From an uncultured Dehalococcoidia bacterium (GTDB lineage: Bacteria > Chloroflexota > Dehalococcoidia > Lucifugimonadales > Lucifugimonadaceae): DNA of 64,000 nt. Of this stretch, positions 34,936-43,681 are shown piece by piece (position 1 is the stretch's first letter; every line of letters starts with the position of its first letter). The notes under the pieces were generated by a model. That model did no database searches. It saw only the letters and a list, made by a program, of their open reading frames with translations, and was not told the DNA's origin. Location: the NCBI GenBank assembly GCA_958295935.1, contig OY282385.1, forward strand, positions 62,001 through 126,000, read 5' to 3'. The position numbers and the translations under genes are program-made.

Positions 34936-35365
34936 CGAACCTCCCCCTTATCTACGCTGCCTGGTTTTGCGGGGATCGTGGATAGGGCGATGACGAACCT
35001 TTGCGTTTGCCGTTTACACGTACTTGGCGCTTATCGGGTAGAGTCTGAGTCCGCGGTGCAGGAGCGCGACTCACTGGTTGCCGGGAGGGGGCGCGGCGCA
35101 GGGCGAGGGTAGTTATCTTGTTGCCCGGACTCTGAAAGAGGAGGGTCCGGGTACTCTGTTCTATCTGATGGGCGGTCCAAACTACGAGATCGTCGATAAC
35201 TCAGAGGACGCGGGCATCTGCGCGGGCGTTGTCGAACTGGACAGGTTCTAGGATGGAATGACCGATCATAGGCGGAATAGCGGGCCTCGCCCCGCGCTCA
35301 CGAGTTGACGTGTATAGATTCGCCGTGGCACCTCGTCGGGCGCACGTGCGCAGGGGAACAGACAT
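34936..35365. other. Gap with a gene fragment
   Basis: This 430-bp region contains only the thiamine-enzyme fragment at 35102-35251. The rest shows no gene, repeat or clear terminator. Confidence 0.5.
35102..35251 (+). pseudogene. Fragment of a thiamine-pyrophosphate enzyme N-terminus
   Basis: The frame encodes SYLVARTLKEEGPGTLFYLM, then GGPNYEIVDNSEDAGI. This matches the start of acetolactate-synthase-like proteins (V-x-x-LK-EG-x-x-x-F-x-x-x-GG). After AGI it turns into unrelated residues and stops at TAG 35249. No good start codon lies in frame, and the remaining 500 residues of such an enzyme are missing. It is best read as a relic. Confidence 0.55.
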
Positions 35366-35668
35366 ATGCAAAAGTACCTGATGTTGTCGAACTTGACGGA
35401 GCGGGGCAGAGCTCGAATACGGGATAATCCGCATCGCGTCCTGGAGGTGAATCAGGAGGTGGAGGAGCACGGGTGCAGGATCCTCGCTCAGTACGCCCTG
35501 CTGGGGGAGTACTCGTTTGCGACGATCATCGAGGTGCCGGATAATGCCGCGATGTACAGGCTTGCGATTGAGTTGGGCGCGCGGGGCACGGTCAATACGA
35601 CGACCATGCCGGCGATAGAGACGGACGAGTTCATCGCCGACATGGAGTCCTGGATACAAAGTAAGTAA
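35366..35668 (+). CDS. GYD-domain protein
   Basis: A 100-residue protein of the GYD/ferredoxin-like fold: MQKYLMLSNLTERGRARIRD, GCRILAQYALLGEYSFATII, LAIELGARGTVNTTTMPAIE. The family carries G-Y-D or similar in the middle strand; here GEYSF takes that place. The function of the family is unknown, and the small dimeric barrel is common in SAR202-type genomes. CAGGGGAACAG precedes ATG 35366. It lies 94 bp upstream of an amidase gene in the same direction. Confidence 0.75.
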   Translation: MQKYLMLSNLTERGRARIRDNPHRVLEVNQEVEEHGCRILAQYALLGEYSFATIIEVPDNAAMYRLAIELGARGTVNTTTMPAIETDEFIADMESWIQSK

Positions 35669-35762
35669 GCGACTATGGGAAACAGAACTGCGGGAGGCTC
35701 TGCGGTCTGCCCGGATATGGGAAGTCATTTGTCGGTTCATCATGGGAGAGAGGTGAGAAAGA

Positions 35763-37202
35763 ATGGCGCATGACGACAGGGAATTGATGTTCACGTCCGG
35801 CTGGCGGCTGGCCGAGATGGTGGCCGGCAAGGAGGTGTCTCCGGTGGAGTTGACCGATGCCTGTCTTAGACGCATCGATGAGCTTGAGCCGAAGCTTCAC
35901 GCCTTCCTTCACTTGGCGGGGGATTACGCGACGTCGGCGGCTCGCGAGGCGGAATCGGCGGTCATGCGGGGCGAATCGCTTGGGCCTCTGCACGGCGTGC
36001 CGGTGCCGATCAAGGACACCGAGGCGGTGGCGGGCATGCCTCACACGATGGGATCTCTGTTGTTGAAGGACCATGTTTCCGATGAGGATTCGCTGCCTGC
36101 GGAACGTATCAAGGGGGCTGGCGCGATCGTGGTGGGCAAGACCAACCTGCCGGAGTTCGGTCACGCGGGGTTTACGGAGAATCGGCTGGGGGAACCCTGC
36201 CGCAATCCGTGGAACCTCGCTCACACGCCCGGGGGGTCGAGCGGCGGAGCAGCGGCGGGGGTGGCGGCCGGGATGTTTCCGGTGGGTCACGGCGGGGATG
36301 GGGGCGGATCGATACGTATTCCCTCGTCTTTCAGCGGTCTGTTCGGAATCAAGGGCACACAGGGCCGCAACCCGCGCCGTCCGTCCGGAAAGGAGTCCTG
36401 GCACGTGGTGAACCACTCCTCGGGCGGTCCTCTGACGCGCGACGTGCGCGACTCGGCGCTGATGATGAACGTCATGGCCGGGCCTTCTGCGGACGCCGAG
36501 TACGGTACGCTGCCGGACGCGCCGCCTGACTTTACCGGGGCGCTTGGTCGCGGGGTGAAGGGGCTCAGGATTGCCTGGAGCCGCGATCTGGGGGGCGCGG
36601 TGGTGGATCCGGAGGTGGCCGATGCGGCTCAGCGCGCGGCTGAGTCGTTCGAGGAAATGGGCGCGACCGTGGAGGAGCCGGGATTCAAGCCGGATGAGTT
36701 CGATGAGGTGCGCCGCACTTTCTTCCACTACTGGACTACGCGCACCTACGCCGGGAATCCGAGTGCGCTCGATCAGGCCGATCTGCTTACCGACTACGTG
36801 CGCGTGGACATGGAGTACGGGCGGGAGATGAGCGGCGCGGATTACGTCGAGGTGTTGAACAACATCGGGCGGTACCGCGACTACACGTCTCGGTTCATGG
36901 AGAGATATGACCTGTTGATGACGTCGACCACCGCGGTTACCGCGCTGGAGATTGGCAAGCGTCCTGCCGTGATCGGGGGCACGCGGGTCGTGAACCCGAT
37001 GCTGGACTATTTTCCGTTCACGTATCTGTTCAACCTTACCGGCAATCCCGCGGCCAGCGTTCCATGCGGCTTCTCGTCAGCCGGGCTGCCGTTCGGGTTG
37101 CAGGTGGTTGGCAGGCTGCTCGACGAGGAGACCGTCCTGGCGGCTTCCGCCGCGTATGAGGAAGCTCATCCGTGGGCCGATAAGCGGCCGCCCGTCAGCT
37201 GA
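35763..37202 (+). CDS. Amidase (amidase-signature family)
   Basis: A 479-residue amidase with the Ser-cisSer-Lys triad: Lys in GVPVPIKDTEAV (about 83), cis-Ser in TPGGSSGGAAAG (about 158) and the nucleophile Ser in GGDGGGSIRIPSS (about 182). The C-terminal blocks FTYLFNLTGNPAASVPCG and GLPFGLQVVGRLLDEETV are standard. It hydrolyses an aliphatic or aryl amide. It lacks the GatB/GatC neighbours of GatA and, unlike GatA, carries a degenerate middle region, so a catabolic amidase is more likely. AGAGAGGTGAG precedes ATG 35763. Confidence 0.88.
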   Translation: MAHDDRELMFTSGWRLAEMVAGKEVSPVELTDACLRRIDELEPKLHAFLHLAGDYATSAAREAESAVMRGESLGPLHGVPVPIKDTEAVAGMPHTMGSLLLKDHVSDEDSLPAERIKGAGAIVVGKTNLPEFGHAGFTENRLGEPCRNPWNLAHTPGGSSGGAAAGVAAGMFPVGHGGDGGGSIRIPSSFSGLFGIKGTQGRNPRRPSGKESWHVVNHSSGGPLTRDVRDSALMMNVMAGPSADAEYGTLPDAPPDFTGALGRGVKGLRIAWSRDLGGAVVDPEVADAAQRAAESFEEMGATVEEPGFKPDEFDEVRRTFFHYWTTRTYAGNPSALDQADLLTDYVRVDMEYGREMSGADYVEVLNNIGRYRDYTSRFMERYDLLMTSTTAVTALEIGKRPAVIGGTRVVNPMLDYFPFTYLFNLTGNPAASVPCGFSSAGLPFGLQVVGRLLDEETVLAASAAYEEAHPWADKRPPVS

Positions 37203-37271
37203 GGTGTGCGCAGGCCGGCCGGAATAGCCACGGTGGGCGACCGGCCTCTTCGCGCCCCAACGGCCTGCCTG

Positions 37272-38072
37272 CTAGCTGAGAGCGCCGGCTAGCAGGGCGC
37301 CTATCCGTGCGCTGCGTGTCCCTATCATCGCCAGCGCGTTCCTTGTGGTGGTCCGTTCGATCTCTTCTACGTCCAAGCCCTTGATCTCGGCCAATTTTGC
37401 GGCTACGAGCGGCAGGTCGCGGGGTTCGGTCCACTTTTCTCTCTTGCGCTTGAAGGGCTGGGGGTAAGAGTCGGTCTCTAGAACGATTCGGTCTATGGGG
37501 GCCCATGCGGCCACGTCCTGCAACTCGGGCAGTCTCAGAAGGGGCTTGGCGAGGGAGAGGTGGAACCCCATGTCGAGTACGGATCGGGCGTACTCACGGC
37601 TGCCCTGGAAGTAATGGGCCGCGCCTCCCAGATCGCCTGCCCGCTCGTCGGCCAGGACGCGCACTGCGTCTCTCTCCGCCTCGCGGACGTGGAAGACTAT
37701 TGGAAGCTCGTGCCGTCTTGCGACGTCGATCTGGGCGCGCAGGGCGCGTTCCTGCATCTGTCGGTCGGGGCTGTGCGGTAGGTAGTCGAGTCCGATCTCG
37801 CTCATGACCACCACCTTCTCGGAGCCGGCCAGCCGGTCGAGGTCGTCGAGGTCGTTGGGGGTGAGGTCTCCTTCGAGATCGGATGGGTGCACGCCGACGC
37901 CGGCAAAGATGCCTCGGTTGGTTTGGGCTATCTCCACGCATCGGGAAGAACTGGCTACCGTGACCCCGGCGACCACGATGGCGGCGACGCCCCGGGCCGC
38001 GGCTCTCTCTATGATTCCGGGCAGTTCTTCCGGATCATGTTGGTCGAGGTGTGTGTGTACGTCTATGAGCAA
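37272..38072 (-). CDS. TatD-family metal-dependent hydrolase
   Basis: The 266-residue barrel begins just before the metal motif VHTHLDQHD. Other ligands are Glu in VVMSEIGLDY, His in LPIVFHVRE, His in GGAAHYFQGS and Asp in IVLETDSYPQPFK, matching TatD deoxyribonuclease-like hydrolases. The frame is open to TTG 38126, but TTG 38072 brings the protein to family length. No strong ribosome binding site is seen for either. The enzyme is probably a cytoplasmic nuclease or phosphoesterase. Confidence 0.82.
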   Translation of the reverse strand: MLIDVHTHLDQHDPEELPGIIERAAARGVAAIVVAGVTVASSSRCVEIAQTNRGIFAGVGVHPSDLEGDLTPNDLDDLDRLAGSEKVVVMSEIGLDYLPHSPDRQMQERALRAQIDVARRHELPIVFHVREAERDAVRVLADERAGDLGGAAHYFQGSREYARSVLDMGFHLSLAKPLLRLPELQDVAAWAPIDRIVLETDSYPQPFKRKREKWTEPRDLPLVAAKLAEIKGLDVEEIERTTTRNALAMIGTRSARIGALLAGALS

Positions 38073-38239
38073 GATGTGCCGGGCCTTGCCAGAACTCCGT
38101 TGGGGTGTATTGTCGCGTCTTGTCAAACCTCTGCAAGGGTTCGCAGGGGTTCGGCGCGGATGCCCGCGGCCGTTTGCCTGGTCTGGGGAGACCTGCTCGG
38201 CGAGATGGGGCTCAACTAATTGTGAATGGGGAAATGAAA

Positions 38240-39217
38240 ATGCGGCACGGTTACGGCCAGTTCAAGGAAGCGACGCCGGAGTTTCTGCGTTTTGCCAGGC
38301 AGTTCGGGGCGAGCGACGTACTGCTCAACACTCCCAACCTTCCGGCAGTTGATGGCAAGTGGCAGCTGAAGGATTTGATAAAGCTGCGGGTGTCTGTGGA
38401 GCAGGAGGGTCTCAAGCTATCGGCTCTTGAGAACGTTCCCACCGAGTTCTACGACCACATAATGCTGAACGGCCCGCGCCGGGACGAGCAGGTCGACAAC
38501 ATGGTGGAGACGGTGCGCAACATAGCTCGCGCCGGCATTCCCGTATTTGGTTACAACTGGATGCCCTCGCACGTGTGGCGGTCGCCGATGGCCGTCATCC
38601 GCGGGGGCGCGCTCGCCACTGCGTTCGACCTGGAACATGCGGAATCGATGCCGCTTACGCACGGGCGGGAGTACACCGAAGCTGAGATGTGGGAGAACCT
38701 CGAGTATTGGATCCGCATCATCACTCCGGTAGCCGAGGAAGAGGGTATAAGGCTTGGGATCCATCCCTGCGACCCTCCGGTGGAGAAGCTGGGCGGCATT
38801 CCGCAGCTGCTGAGGAGTTTCGAGGCTTACAAGCGGCTCGTGAGCATCGTGGATAGCGACTCGAACGGCATCGAGTTCTGTCAGGGCACCTTCTCGGAGA
38901 TGGAGGACGCAGCCGGCGGCGGCATATACGAGATGATCCGCTATTTCGGAGAGCGCAGGAAGATTCTGTACGTCCACTTCCGCAACGTGTCAGGCACGGT
39001 GCCGAAGTTTCACGAGGAGTTCGTCAACACGGGCCACGTGGACATGTATCGGGCTATGAAGATCTACTACGAGGTCGGTTTCGACGGATTCTTCATAGAC
39101 GACCACGTTCCGCAGACGTATCAGGATACGCAGTGGGGTCACCGGGGCAGGGCGCACGCAGGGGGGTACATACAGGCGATGATCGAGGCTGTCAGCAAGC
39201 AGGGGGAGGGTCGGTAG
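38240..39217 (+). CDS. Mannonate dehydratase-like TIM-barrel protein
   Basis: A 325-residue protein resembling UxuA: MRHGYGQFKEATPEFLRF at the start, VFGYNWMPSHVWR, RLGIHPCDPPVEKLGG with a metal-binding His, YVHFRNVSGTVPKFHEEFV and GFFIDDHVPQTY. True UxuA is about 390 residues, so this is a shorter paralog, and sugar-acid dehydration is only a guess. ATG 38240 has GGGGA with 7-base spacing; ATG 38234 is too close to it. The open frame upstream to 38105 overlaps the TatD gene and is discounted. Confidence 0.8.
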   Translation: MRHGYGQFKEATPEFLRFARQFGASDVLLNTPNLPAVDGKWQLKDLIKLRVSVEQEGLKLSALENVPTEFYDHIMLNGPRRDEQVDNMVETVRNIARAGIPVFGYNWMPSHVWRSPMAVIRGGALATAFDLEHAESMPLTHGREYTEAEMWENLEYWIRIITPVAEEEGIRLGIHPCDPPVEKLGGIPQLLRSFEAYKRLVSIVDSDSNGIEFCQGTFSEMEDAAGGGIYEMIRYFGERRKILYVHFRNVSGTVPKFHEEFVNTGHVDMYRAMKIYYEVGFDGFFIDDHVPQTYQDTQWGHRGRAHAGGYIQAMIEAVSKQGEGR

Positions 39218-39230
39218 CTGCGGGCCGCGG

Positions 39231-39250
39231 GCCGGGAAGAAGTTCCCGGC
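39231..39250 (+). terminator. Weak hairpin after the dehydratase-like gene
   Basis: GCCGGGAA pairs with TTCCCGGC around a GAAG tetraloop, 14 bp after the stop. It lacks a T run, so it may be a 3' stabilising structure or a factor-dependent terminator. Confidence 0.4.
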
Positions 39251-39337
39251 TCGTGGAATTGCCGGGCCGACGTGACACGCGCCTTAAGGATTCAGGCTGA
39301 TCGTGCATATACTTTATGTACGTACCTCAGCGCACGT

Positions 39338-39378
39338 CAGGGCGGCCATTCTGATTGACAAGTGAGTCAACCGCCCTG
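39338..39378 (+). promoter_or_regulatory. Nested inverted repeat upstream of VOC gene
   Basis: CAGGGCGG (39338-39345) pairs with CCGCCCTG (39371-39378). Inside it TTGAC (39355-39359) pairs with GTCAA (39366-39370), leaving a 9-nt bulge on the left. It lies 53 bp before the VOC start, so it is a candidate operator or leader structure. A TATACT at 39308-39313 could be a -10 element, but the -35 match is poor. Confidence 0.35.
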
Positions 39379-39431
39379 GCAGGTCGGCGTAGACCTCATA
39401 CCGCGCGCGGTGCGGCGACAGGAGAAACGAA

Positions 39432-40217
39432 ATGCCAGTAGTAACTGAAACGACCCAGGGATCCCCCACGTGGCTCGACCTTTCCACGACGGATGAGAAG
39501 GCGGCCATAGAGTTCTATGGCTCGCTCTTTGGATGGACCAACGAGAGCAACGACGTCGGCAACGGAGTGTACTACCACATGCAGAAGCAGGGTGAAGCCT
39601 ACGTTTGCGGCATCTTCCAGCAGCAAGAGGAACAGGTGGGGATGCCGCCGTGCTGGAATACCTACATTGCGGTGGATGACGCGGACGAAGTGGCTGCAAA
39701 GGTGGCGTCTGCAGGCGGCCAGGTCTACCAGGAGCCGTTCGACGTGTTCGATGCAGGCCGCACGGCGGTAATCGTCGACCCCACCGGGGGCGTTGTCATG
39801 TTGTGGCAGAACAAGCAGGGCACCGGCGGGACGCTGGTGGGCGAGCCCAACTCGCGCTGTTGGAGCGAGTTGATGACGGACGATCCGGACAAGGCTCTGA
39901 GCTTCTTCGAGACTGTGCTGGGCGTCGAGAGGGGCGAGGTCCCGGGTCCCGGCGGCATGCGGTACCACCTGATCAAGGCCGGGGGCACAGAGGTGGCCGG
40001 GGTCGTCGAGAAGACCCCGGAGATGGGGGTGGACATGCCGGTGCATTGGTTGAACTACTTTGCGGTGGCGGACTGTGACGCCACGATGGAGAAGGCGAAA
40101 TCTCTGGGCGGGTCCCTGCTCGCCGGACCGATGGACGTCATGCCGGGCAGGTTCGCTGTACTTGCGGACGGGCAGGGCGTATCGTTTGGCGTGATCCAGT
40201 TGAACGAACCTTCCTGA
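39432..40217 (+). CDS. Two-domain VOC (glyoxalase-like) protein
   Basis: A 261-residue protein with two vicinal-oxygen-chelate domains. The first spans residues 5-125 (PTWLDLSTTDEKAAIEFYGSLF, then GGQVYQEPFDV and GRTAVIVDPTGGVVMLW). The second spans 135-260 (CWSELMTDDPDKALSFFETVLG, GRFAVLADGQGVSFGVIQL). It resembles CFP30B/27-kDa antigen-type glyoxalase-like proteins. Metal residues are only partly conserved, so the activity is unknown. AGGAG lies 8 bases upstream of ATG 39432, and a terminator follows at 40241. Confidence 0.85.
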   Translation: MPVVTETTQGSPTWLDLSTTDEKAAIEFYGSLFGWTNESNDVGNGVYYHMQKQGEAYVCGIFQQQEEQVGMPPCWNTYIAVDDADEVAAKVASAGGQVYQEPFDVFDAGRTAVIVDPTGGVVMLWQNKQGTGGTLVGEPNSRCWSELMTDDPDKALSFFETVLGVERGEVPGPGGMRYHLIKAGGTEVAGVVEKTPEMGVDMPVHWLNYFAVADCDATMEKAKSLGGSLLAGPMDVMPGRFAVLADGQGVSFGVIQLNEPS

Positions 40218-40240
40218 TCGAGACCGCAGGAGCTTGAGAA

Positions 40241-40274
40241 GCGCCGGGCAGGCCGTATGGCCGTCCGGCGCTTT
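40241..40274 (+). terminator. Rho-independent terminator after VOC gene
   Basis: GCGCCGG pairs with CCGGCGC, with an inner GGCC/GGCC helix and a GTAT loop, then TTTGTCGTTT. It lies 23 bp after the stop codon. Confidence 0.75.
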
Positions 40275-40391
40275 GTCGTTTGCGGGCGCTCTACAATGCC
40301 CTTGCATCTGCCCGGCGCGGAGAACGCGGAACGCGGGGAGGGTTGCACAAAGGCGCCTGCTTGAGACGGGCGCAGTTTCCAGAGTGGAAGT

Positions 40392-41525
40392 ATGAAGATC
40401 GAAAACGTAGAGACATGGTTGGCCTGGAAGTGGGTTGCCGTCCGGGTGACCTGCTCTGACGGCACGCACGGCGTGGGGGAGGCGCAGTTCTGGGGCTATG
40501 CCGAGGCCACTGAGGCGATTCTCAGGCGCATGGCGGATGACCTGATCGGGCAGGATCCCAGGCATATCGATAACCTCTGGAATGCCGCTTACCGCAAGTA
40601 CTCTTTCCGTTCTGCCGCTATTACAGCCGCTTTGAGCGCCATCGACGTGGCCCTGTGGGATATCAAGGGGAAACGGCTCGGCGCGCCGGTGTGGGATCTG
40701 CTTGGCGGCAAGGTGCGGGATAACGTGCGTGCGATGGTTCTTCTGGGCGGGGACGGGCCGATGCGCACGCCCGACGACTTTGCGGCGTCTGCGCGCGAGG
40801 CCAAGGCCGAGGGCTATAGCGCGGTGAAGATGACGCCGTTTCCCGACGGGTGGGCGGGATTGCCGTACCCGCAGCTGATCAGGACCAACACGGAGATCGT
40901 GGCGGCTGTGCGCGAAGAGCTGGGCTGGGAGATCGACATAGGCGTCGAGATACACCGGAACATGCTCCCGTCCGAGGCGGTGGTCTTCGCGGAACGCATC
41001 GCCAAATTCCTGCCTTACTTCTACGAAGACCCCATCGCTCCCGAGAGCGTGTTCTCCATGGGCGAGGTGGCCGAACGGTTGCGTATACCGTTGGCCGTGG
41101 GCGAACGGAACGCGACCATCTGGGAGTTCCGGGAGTACTCGGCCCTGCCGGGGGTGCACTTCGTGCGCCCGGACGTTGGGCTTGCCGGGGGTATAACGCA
41201 GGCAAAGAAGATAGCGGCTATCGCCGAGTCTTTTCACCAGCGCGTCATCCCGCACAACTTCCTGGGCCCGGTTACGACCATGGCCTGCGTACAACTGGCC
41301 GCGGCCACGCCCAACTGGGACCTGCAGGAGTACGTCAGGGAGGCTGGAACTCCTCGCGCCGAGGCGGCCGCCAACACGGTGCAGGTCGTCGACGGCTACA
41401 TGCAGATACCGGAGGGTCCCGGGCTTGGGATCGACCTGGACCTGGCCGGTATCGAACGTCATCCGTACGATCCGGGCGCGGGCGATCCGGCGAGGCGCGC
41501 TGATGGGTCGGTGGCGCTCCGCTGA
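40392..41525 (+). CDS. Enolase-superfamily enzyme (mandelate racemase/muconate lactonizing group)
   Basis: A 377-residue protein with an N-terminal capping domain (VRVTCSDGTHGVGEAQFWG) and an eight-strand barrel. The conserved ALSAIDVALWDIKGK segment precedes the K-x-x acid-base strand YSAVKMTPFP. Metal ligands are in DIGVEIHRN (Asp/Glu region), FYEDPIAPE and AVGERN, and a late His is in QRVIPHNFLGP, all typical of sugar-acid dehydratases such as galactonate or gluconate dehydratase. Expansion of this family is a known trait of SAR202 genomes. It is followed 31 bp later by an SDR gene, probably in one operon. Confidence 0.87.
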   Translation: MKIENVETWLAWKWVAVRVTCSDGTHGVGEAQFWGYAEATEAILRRMADDLIGQDPRHIDNLWNAAYRKYSFRSAAITAALSAIDVALWDIKGKRLGAPVWDLLGGKVRDNVRAMVLLGGDGPMRTPDDFAASAREAKAEGYSAVKMTPFPDGWAGLPYPQLIRTNTEIVAAVREELGWEIDIGVEIHRNMLPSEAVVFAERIAKFLPYFYEDPIAPESVFSMGEVAERLRIPLAVGERNATIWEFREYSALPGVHFVRPDVGLAGGITQAKKIAAIAESFHQRVIPHNFLGPVTTMACVQLAAATPNWDLQEYVREAGTPRAEAAANTVQVVDGYMQIPEGPGLGIDLDLAGIERHPYDPGAGDPARRADGSVALR

Positions 41526-41556
41526 GGGGCGTCGAGGCAACGATTTGGAAAAGCTG

Positions 41557-42336
41557 ATGAGACTAAAAGACAGGGCAGCGATCATCACCGGCGGCGCAGG
41601 TTCTATGGGGAGAGCGCAGGCGAGGCTCTTTTCAGCCGAGGGGGCCGCGGTATGCGTGGCGGACTTCAACCTGCCGGGCGCGGAAGAGGTTGCGTCCGGG
41701 ATAAACGCGGGCGGAGGCAGGGCTATGGCCGTTGAGCTAGACGTTCGCGACCTGGCCCGTTGGGAGGAAGTGGCGGCGGCGGCGGAACGCGAGTTCGGGA
41801 AGGTGGACACGCTGTGCAACATTGCGGGAGCCAACTTCCGGGTGAGTTTCGACGATCAGAGCGAGGAGATGTGGCAGGTAATCATCGACTCGAACCTGAC
41901 CGCATATTTCCTGGGTACCAAGGCGGTGGTTCCGGCTATGCGCCGAGCCGGTGGGGGCGTGATCCTGAACGTGGGTTCGCTGGGGAGTATCCGCCAGGGC
42001 GCGATGAGCCCGGCTTACGGAGTCAGCAAGATCGGCCTTCTTGGACTGACCCGCAGCACCGCATCGGCTTACGCCAAGGACAACATCAGGTGCGTGTTGA
42101 TTTCGCCTGGGCACGTTGACACGAACTTCCTTCGGGGCAACAGTTCGCACAGCCCGAACGATGAATCGACTGACATAGACGTTCCTGAGAACTACAGGAG
42201 ACGGGTCGAGGCGACTCCGCTGGGTAGAATGTGCACGCCGGAGGACATTGCCAGCGCATTTCTCTTCGCCGCCTCGGATGAGGCTTCCATGATCACCGGT
42301 TCGATGATCACCGTGGACGGGGGCGCGGCTCTCTAG
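41557..42336 (+). CDS. Short-chain dehydrogenase/reductase
   Basis: A 259-residue classical SDR. It has the cofactor loop ITGGAGSMGRAQ, the NIAGANF strand, catalytic Ser in LNVGSLGS, the YGVSK motif, and the C-terminal ITGSMITVDGGAAL. Asp in VCVADFNLP suggests NAD(H) preference. ATG 41557 begins the Rossmann domain; the open frame reaching back to 41425 overlaps the enolase-superfamily gene. The partner gene upstream suggests stepwise oxidation of a sugar acid. Its last four bases overlap the end of the convergent TPP-enzyme gene. Confidence 0.88.
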   Translation: MRLKDRAAIITGGAGSMGRAQARLFSAEGAAVCVADFNLPGAEEVASGINAGGGRAMAVELDVRDLARWEEVAAAAEREFGKVDTLCNIAGANFRVSFDDQSEEMWQVIIDSNLTAYFLGTKAVVPAMRRAGGGVILNVGSLGSIRQGAMSPAYGVSKIGLLGLTRSTASAYAKDNIRCVLISPGHVDTNFLRGNSSHSPNDESTDIDVPENYRRRVEATPLGRMCTPEDIASAFLFAASDEASMITGSMITVDGGAAL

Positions 42337-42926
42337 CGCTGCGGGGGCTCTGACTGAAGGGCTGCCATCACGTTTCTCATCTGCCTTGGCATCCTGGCGT
42401 TGGACTCCCACGTCTGGTCCACGCCTTGTTCGGCCGGCTCGGGCGCGGTCTTGAGATTGACCAGCGCCGGCCCTTCTTCCGCCATTATGCGGGGCAGTTC
42501 CATGGCCAGGTCCTCTAAGTCCTCGAACTCATACGCGGATCTGTAGCCGGCCGCCAGCGCCATCCCCCGGTAGTCGATCCGGTTCATGTTGGGAACCGGC
42601 TGTCCTCCGGTCACCGCGTACATGCCGTTATCGAAGACGAAGTGTAGGAAGTTCTTTGGGGCCTGCCCGGCCACGGTGACGAGGCTGCCGAGGTTCATGA
42701 GCAGGCTGCCGTCGCCGTCGAGCACTATCACCCGCCGGTCGGGGCGTCCCAACGCGATTCCCAGCCCCAGCGACGACGCCTTGCTCATGCCGTTGGAAAT
42801 TCCCACGTCGAGGTCGGGCCGGCTGGAGACGTTGGCCCATGCGCCCCCCTGGGTCATGGTATAGACGGCGACGGCGTTTCCCCGCAGTTCGCTGATCAGG
42901 GGTATGGACTCTTCGTACTTGATCAT
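42333..42926 (-). CDS. TPP-dependent decarboxylase, beta (TPP-binding) subunit
   Basis: A 197-residue protein equal to the C-terminal half of phosphonopyruvate/sulfopyruvate decarboxylases. The diphosphate-Mg motif is LDGDGSLLMNLGSLVTVA, continuing to FVFDNGMYAVTGGQ with the usual Asn about 28 residues after GDGS. Residues 150-165 form the final strand. The next gene upstream supplies the PYR-domain subunit, as in ComE/ComD. The substrate is a 2-oxo acid of unknown kind. The stop overlaps the SDR stop by 4 bp (convergent). Confidence 0.85.
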   Translation of the reverse strand: MIKYEESIPLISELRGNAVAVYTMTQGGAWANVSSRPDLDVGISNGMSKASSLGLGIALGRPDRRVIVLDGDGSLLMNLGSLVTVAGQAPKNFLHFVFDNGMYAVTGGQPVPNMNRIDYRGMALAAGYRSAYEFEDLEDLAMELPRIMAEEGPALVNLKTAPEPAEQGVDQTWESNARMPRQMRNVMAALQSEPPQR

Positions 42927-42954
42927 TAGCCGCCGCCTGTTCGTGCCAGTGAGT

Positions 42955-43458
42955 CTAGCCCGGAGAGTACTCGGTGCCGATGAGTACGGCTACGGGCTGG
43001 TTCTCCCTGGCCGCGCGTTCGAAGGCCATTGGTACGCGGTCGAGGTCATCCTCTCCCTCCACCACGTAGTAGGGTACTCGCCACAGGTGTAGGTACGGCT
43101 CGAGGAACTGGGCTGCGGTGTCCGGCGTGTCCCCTCTGCGTGTGTATCCCCGGTAGCCGACGAACATTACCAGTGGTTGGTTCACTCCGATGCCCATCCC
43201 TCGCAGAGCGTCCCCGGACTCGAACAGCCCGGCGTTCTGGATCATGACGACCGGCCTCTTTCCTGCGATCCACAGTCCGGCGGCGATGCAGATGGACTCT
43301 CCCTCGCGGGCGATGGGTATCAGTTCGATAGTAGGCTCGCGCACCAGCGCGTCGTACATGTGGCGGGTCTCCGAGTCTGGCAGCGCGATGACGTGCGTTA
43401 CGCTCTGCCGCCTGAGTGATTCGACGACCTTGCTTGCTGGCAGCTTGCCGATTTCCAT
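42955..43458 (-). CDS. TPP-dependent decarboxylase, alpha (PYR) subunit
   Basis: A 167-residue partner resembling ComD: LRRQSVTHVIALPDSETRHM, then IPIAREGESICIAAGLWIAG with the catalytic Glu that activates thiamine, MIQNAGLFESGDALRG and GYRGYTRRGDTP. Together with the downstream gene (28-bp gap) it makes a split sulfopyruvate or phosphonopyruvate-type decarboxylase. No coenzyme M genes are present, so the substrate is likely another 2-oxo acid. No strong ribosome binding site is seen. Confidence 0.85.
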   Translation of the reverse strand: MEIGKLPASKVVESLRRQSVTHVIALPDSETRHMYDALVREPTIELIPIAREGESICIAAGLWIAGKRPVVMIQNAGLFESGDALRGMGIGVNQPLVMFVGYRGYTRRGDTPDTAAQFLEPYLHLWRVPYYVVEGEDDLDRVPMAFERAARENQPVAVLIGTEYSPG

Positions 43459-43681
43459 ATCTAGAGATAGTTCGTTCGCTGGGTTGGGGTTGTCCGCGCC
43501 GCCTCATCCAGAATTGCGTGAAGGCATTCGCCAAGCGCAAGCCTACCGCAAGCGTTGGGTTGCGGCAATGAAAGCGCAGCCGGGCAACGGCGTGATTGCT
43601 GCTAAAGTTGGGGCATCGTAAGAATTCAGGCGCAGCGCACGCCCAGGCTTGGAGCCGGGCGTTCCGGATAAGGCGGCAGCA

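Noticed and set aside
39355-39360. TTGACA as a -35 promoter element
   Set aside because: No TATAAT-like element lies at the right distance; the bases are part of a palindrome.
39396-41834. An 812-codon open frame on the minus strand
   Set aside because: It is antisense to well-supported VOC and enolase-superfamily genes, has Arg/Pro/His-rich composition, and matches no family.
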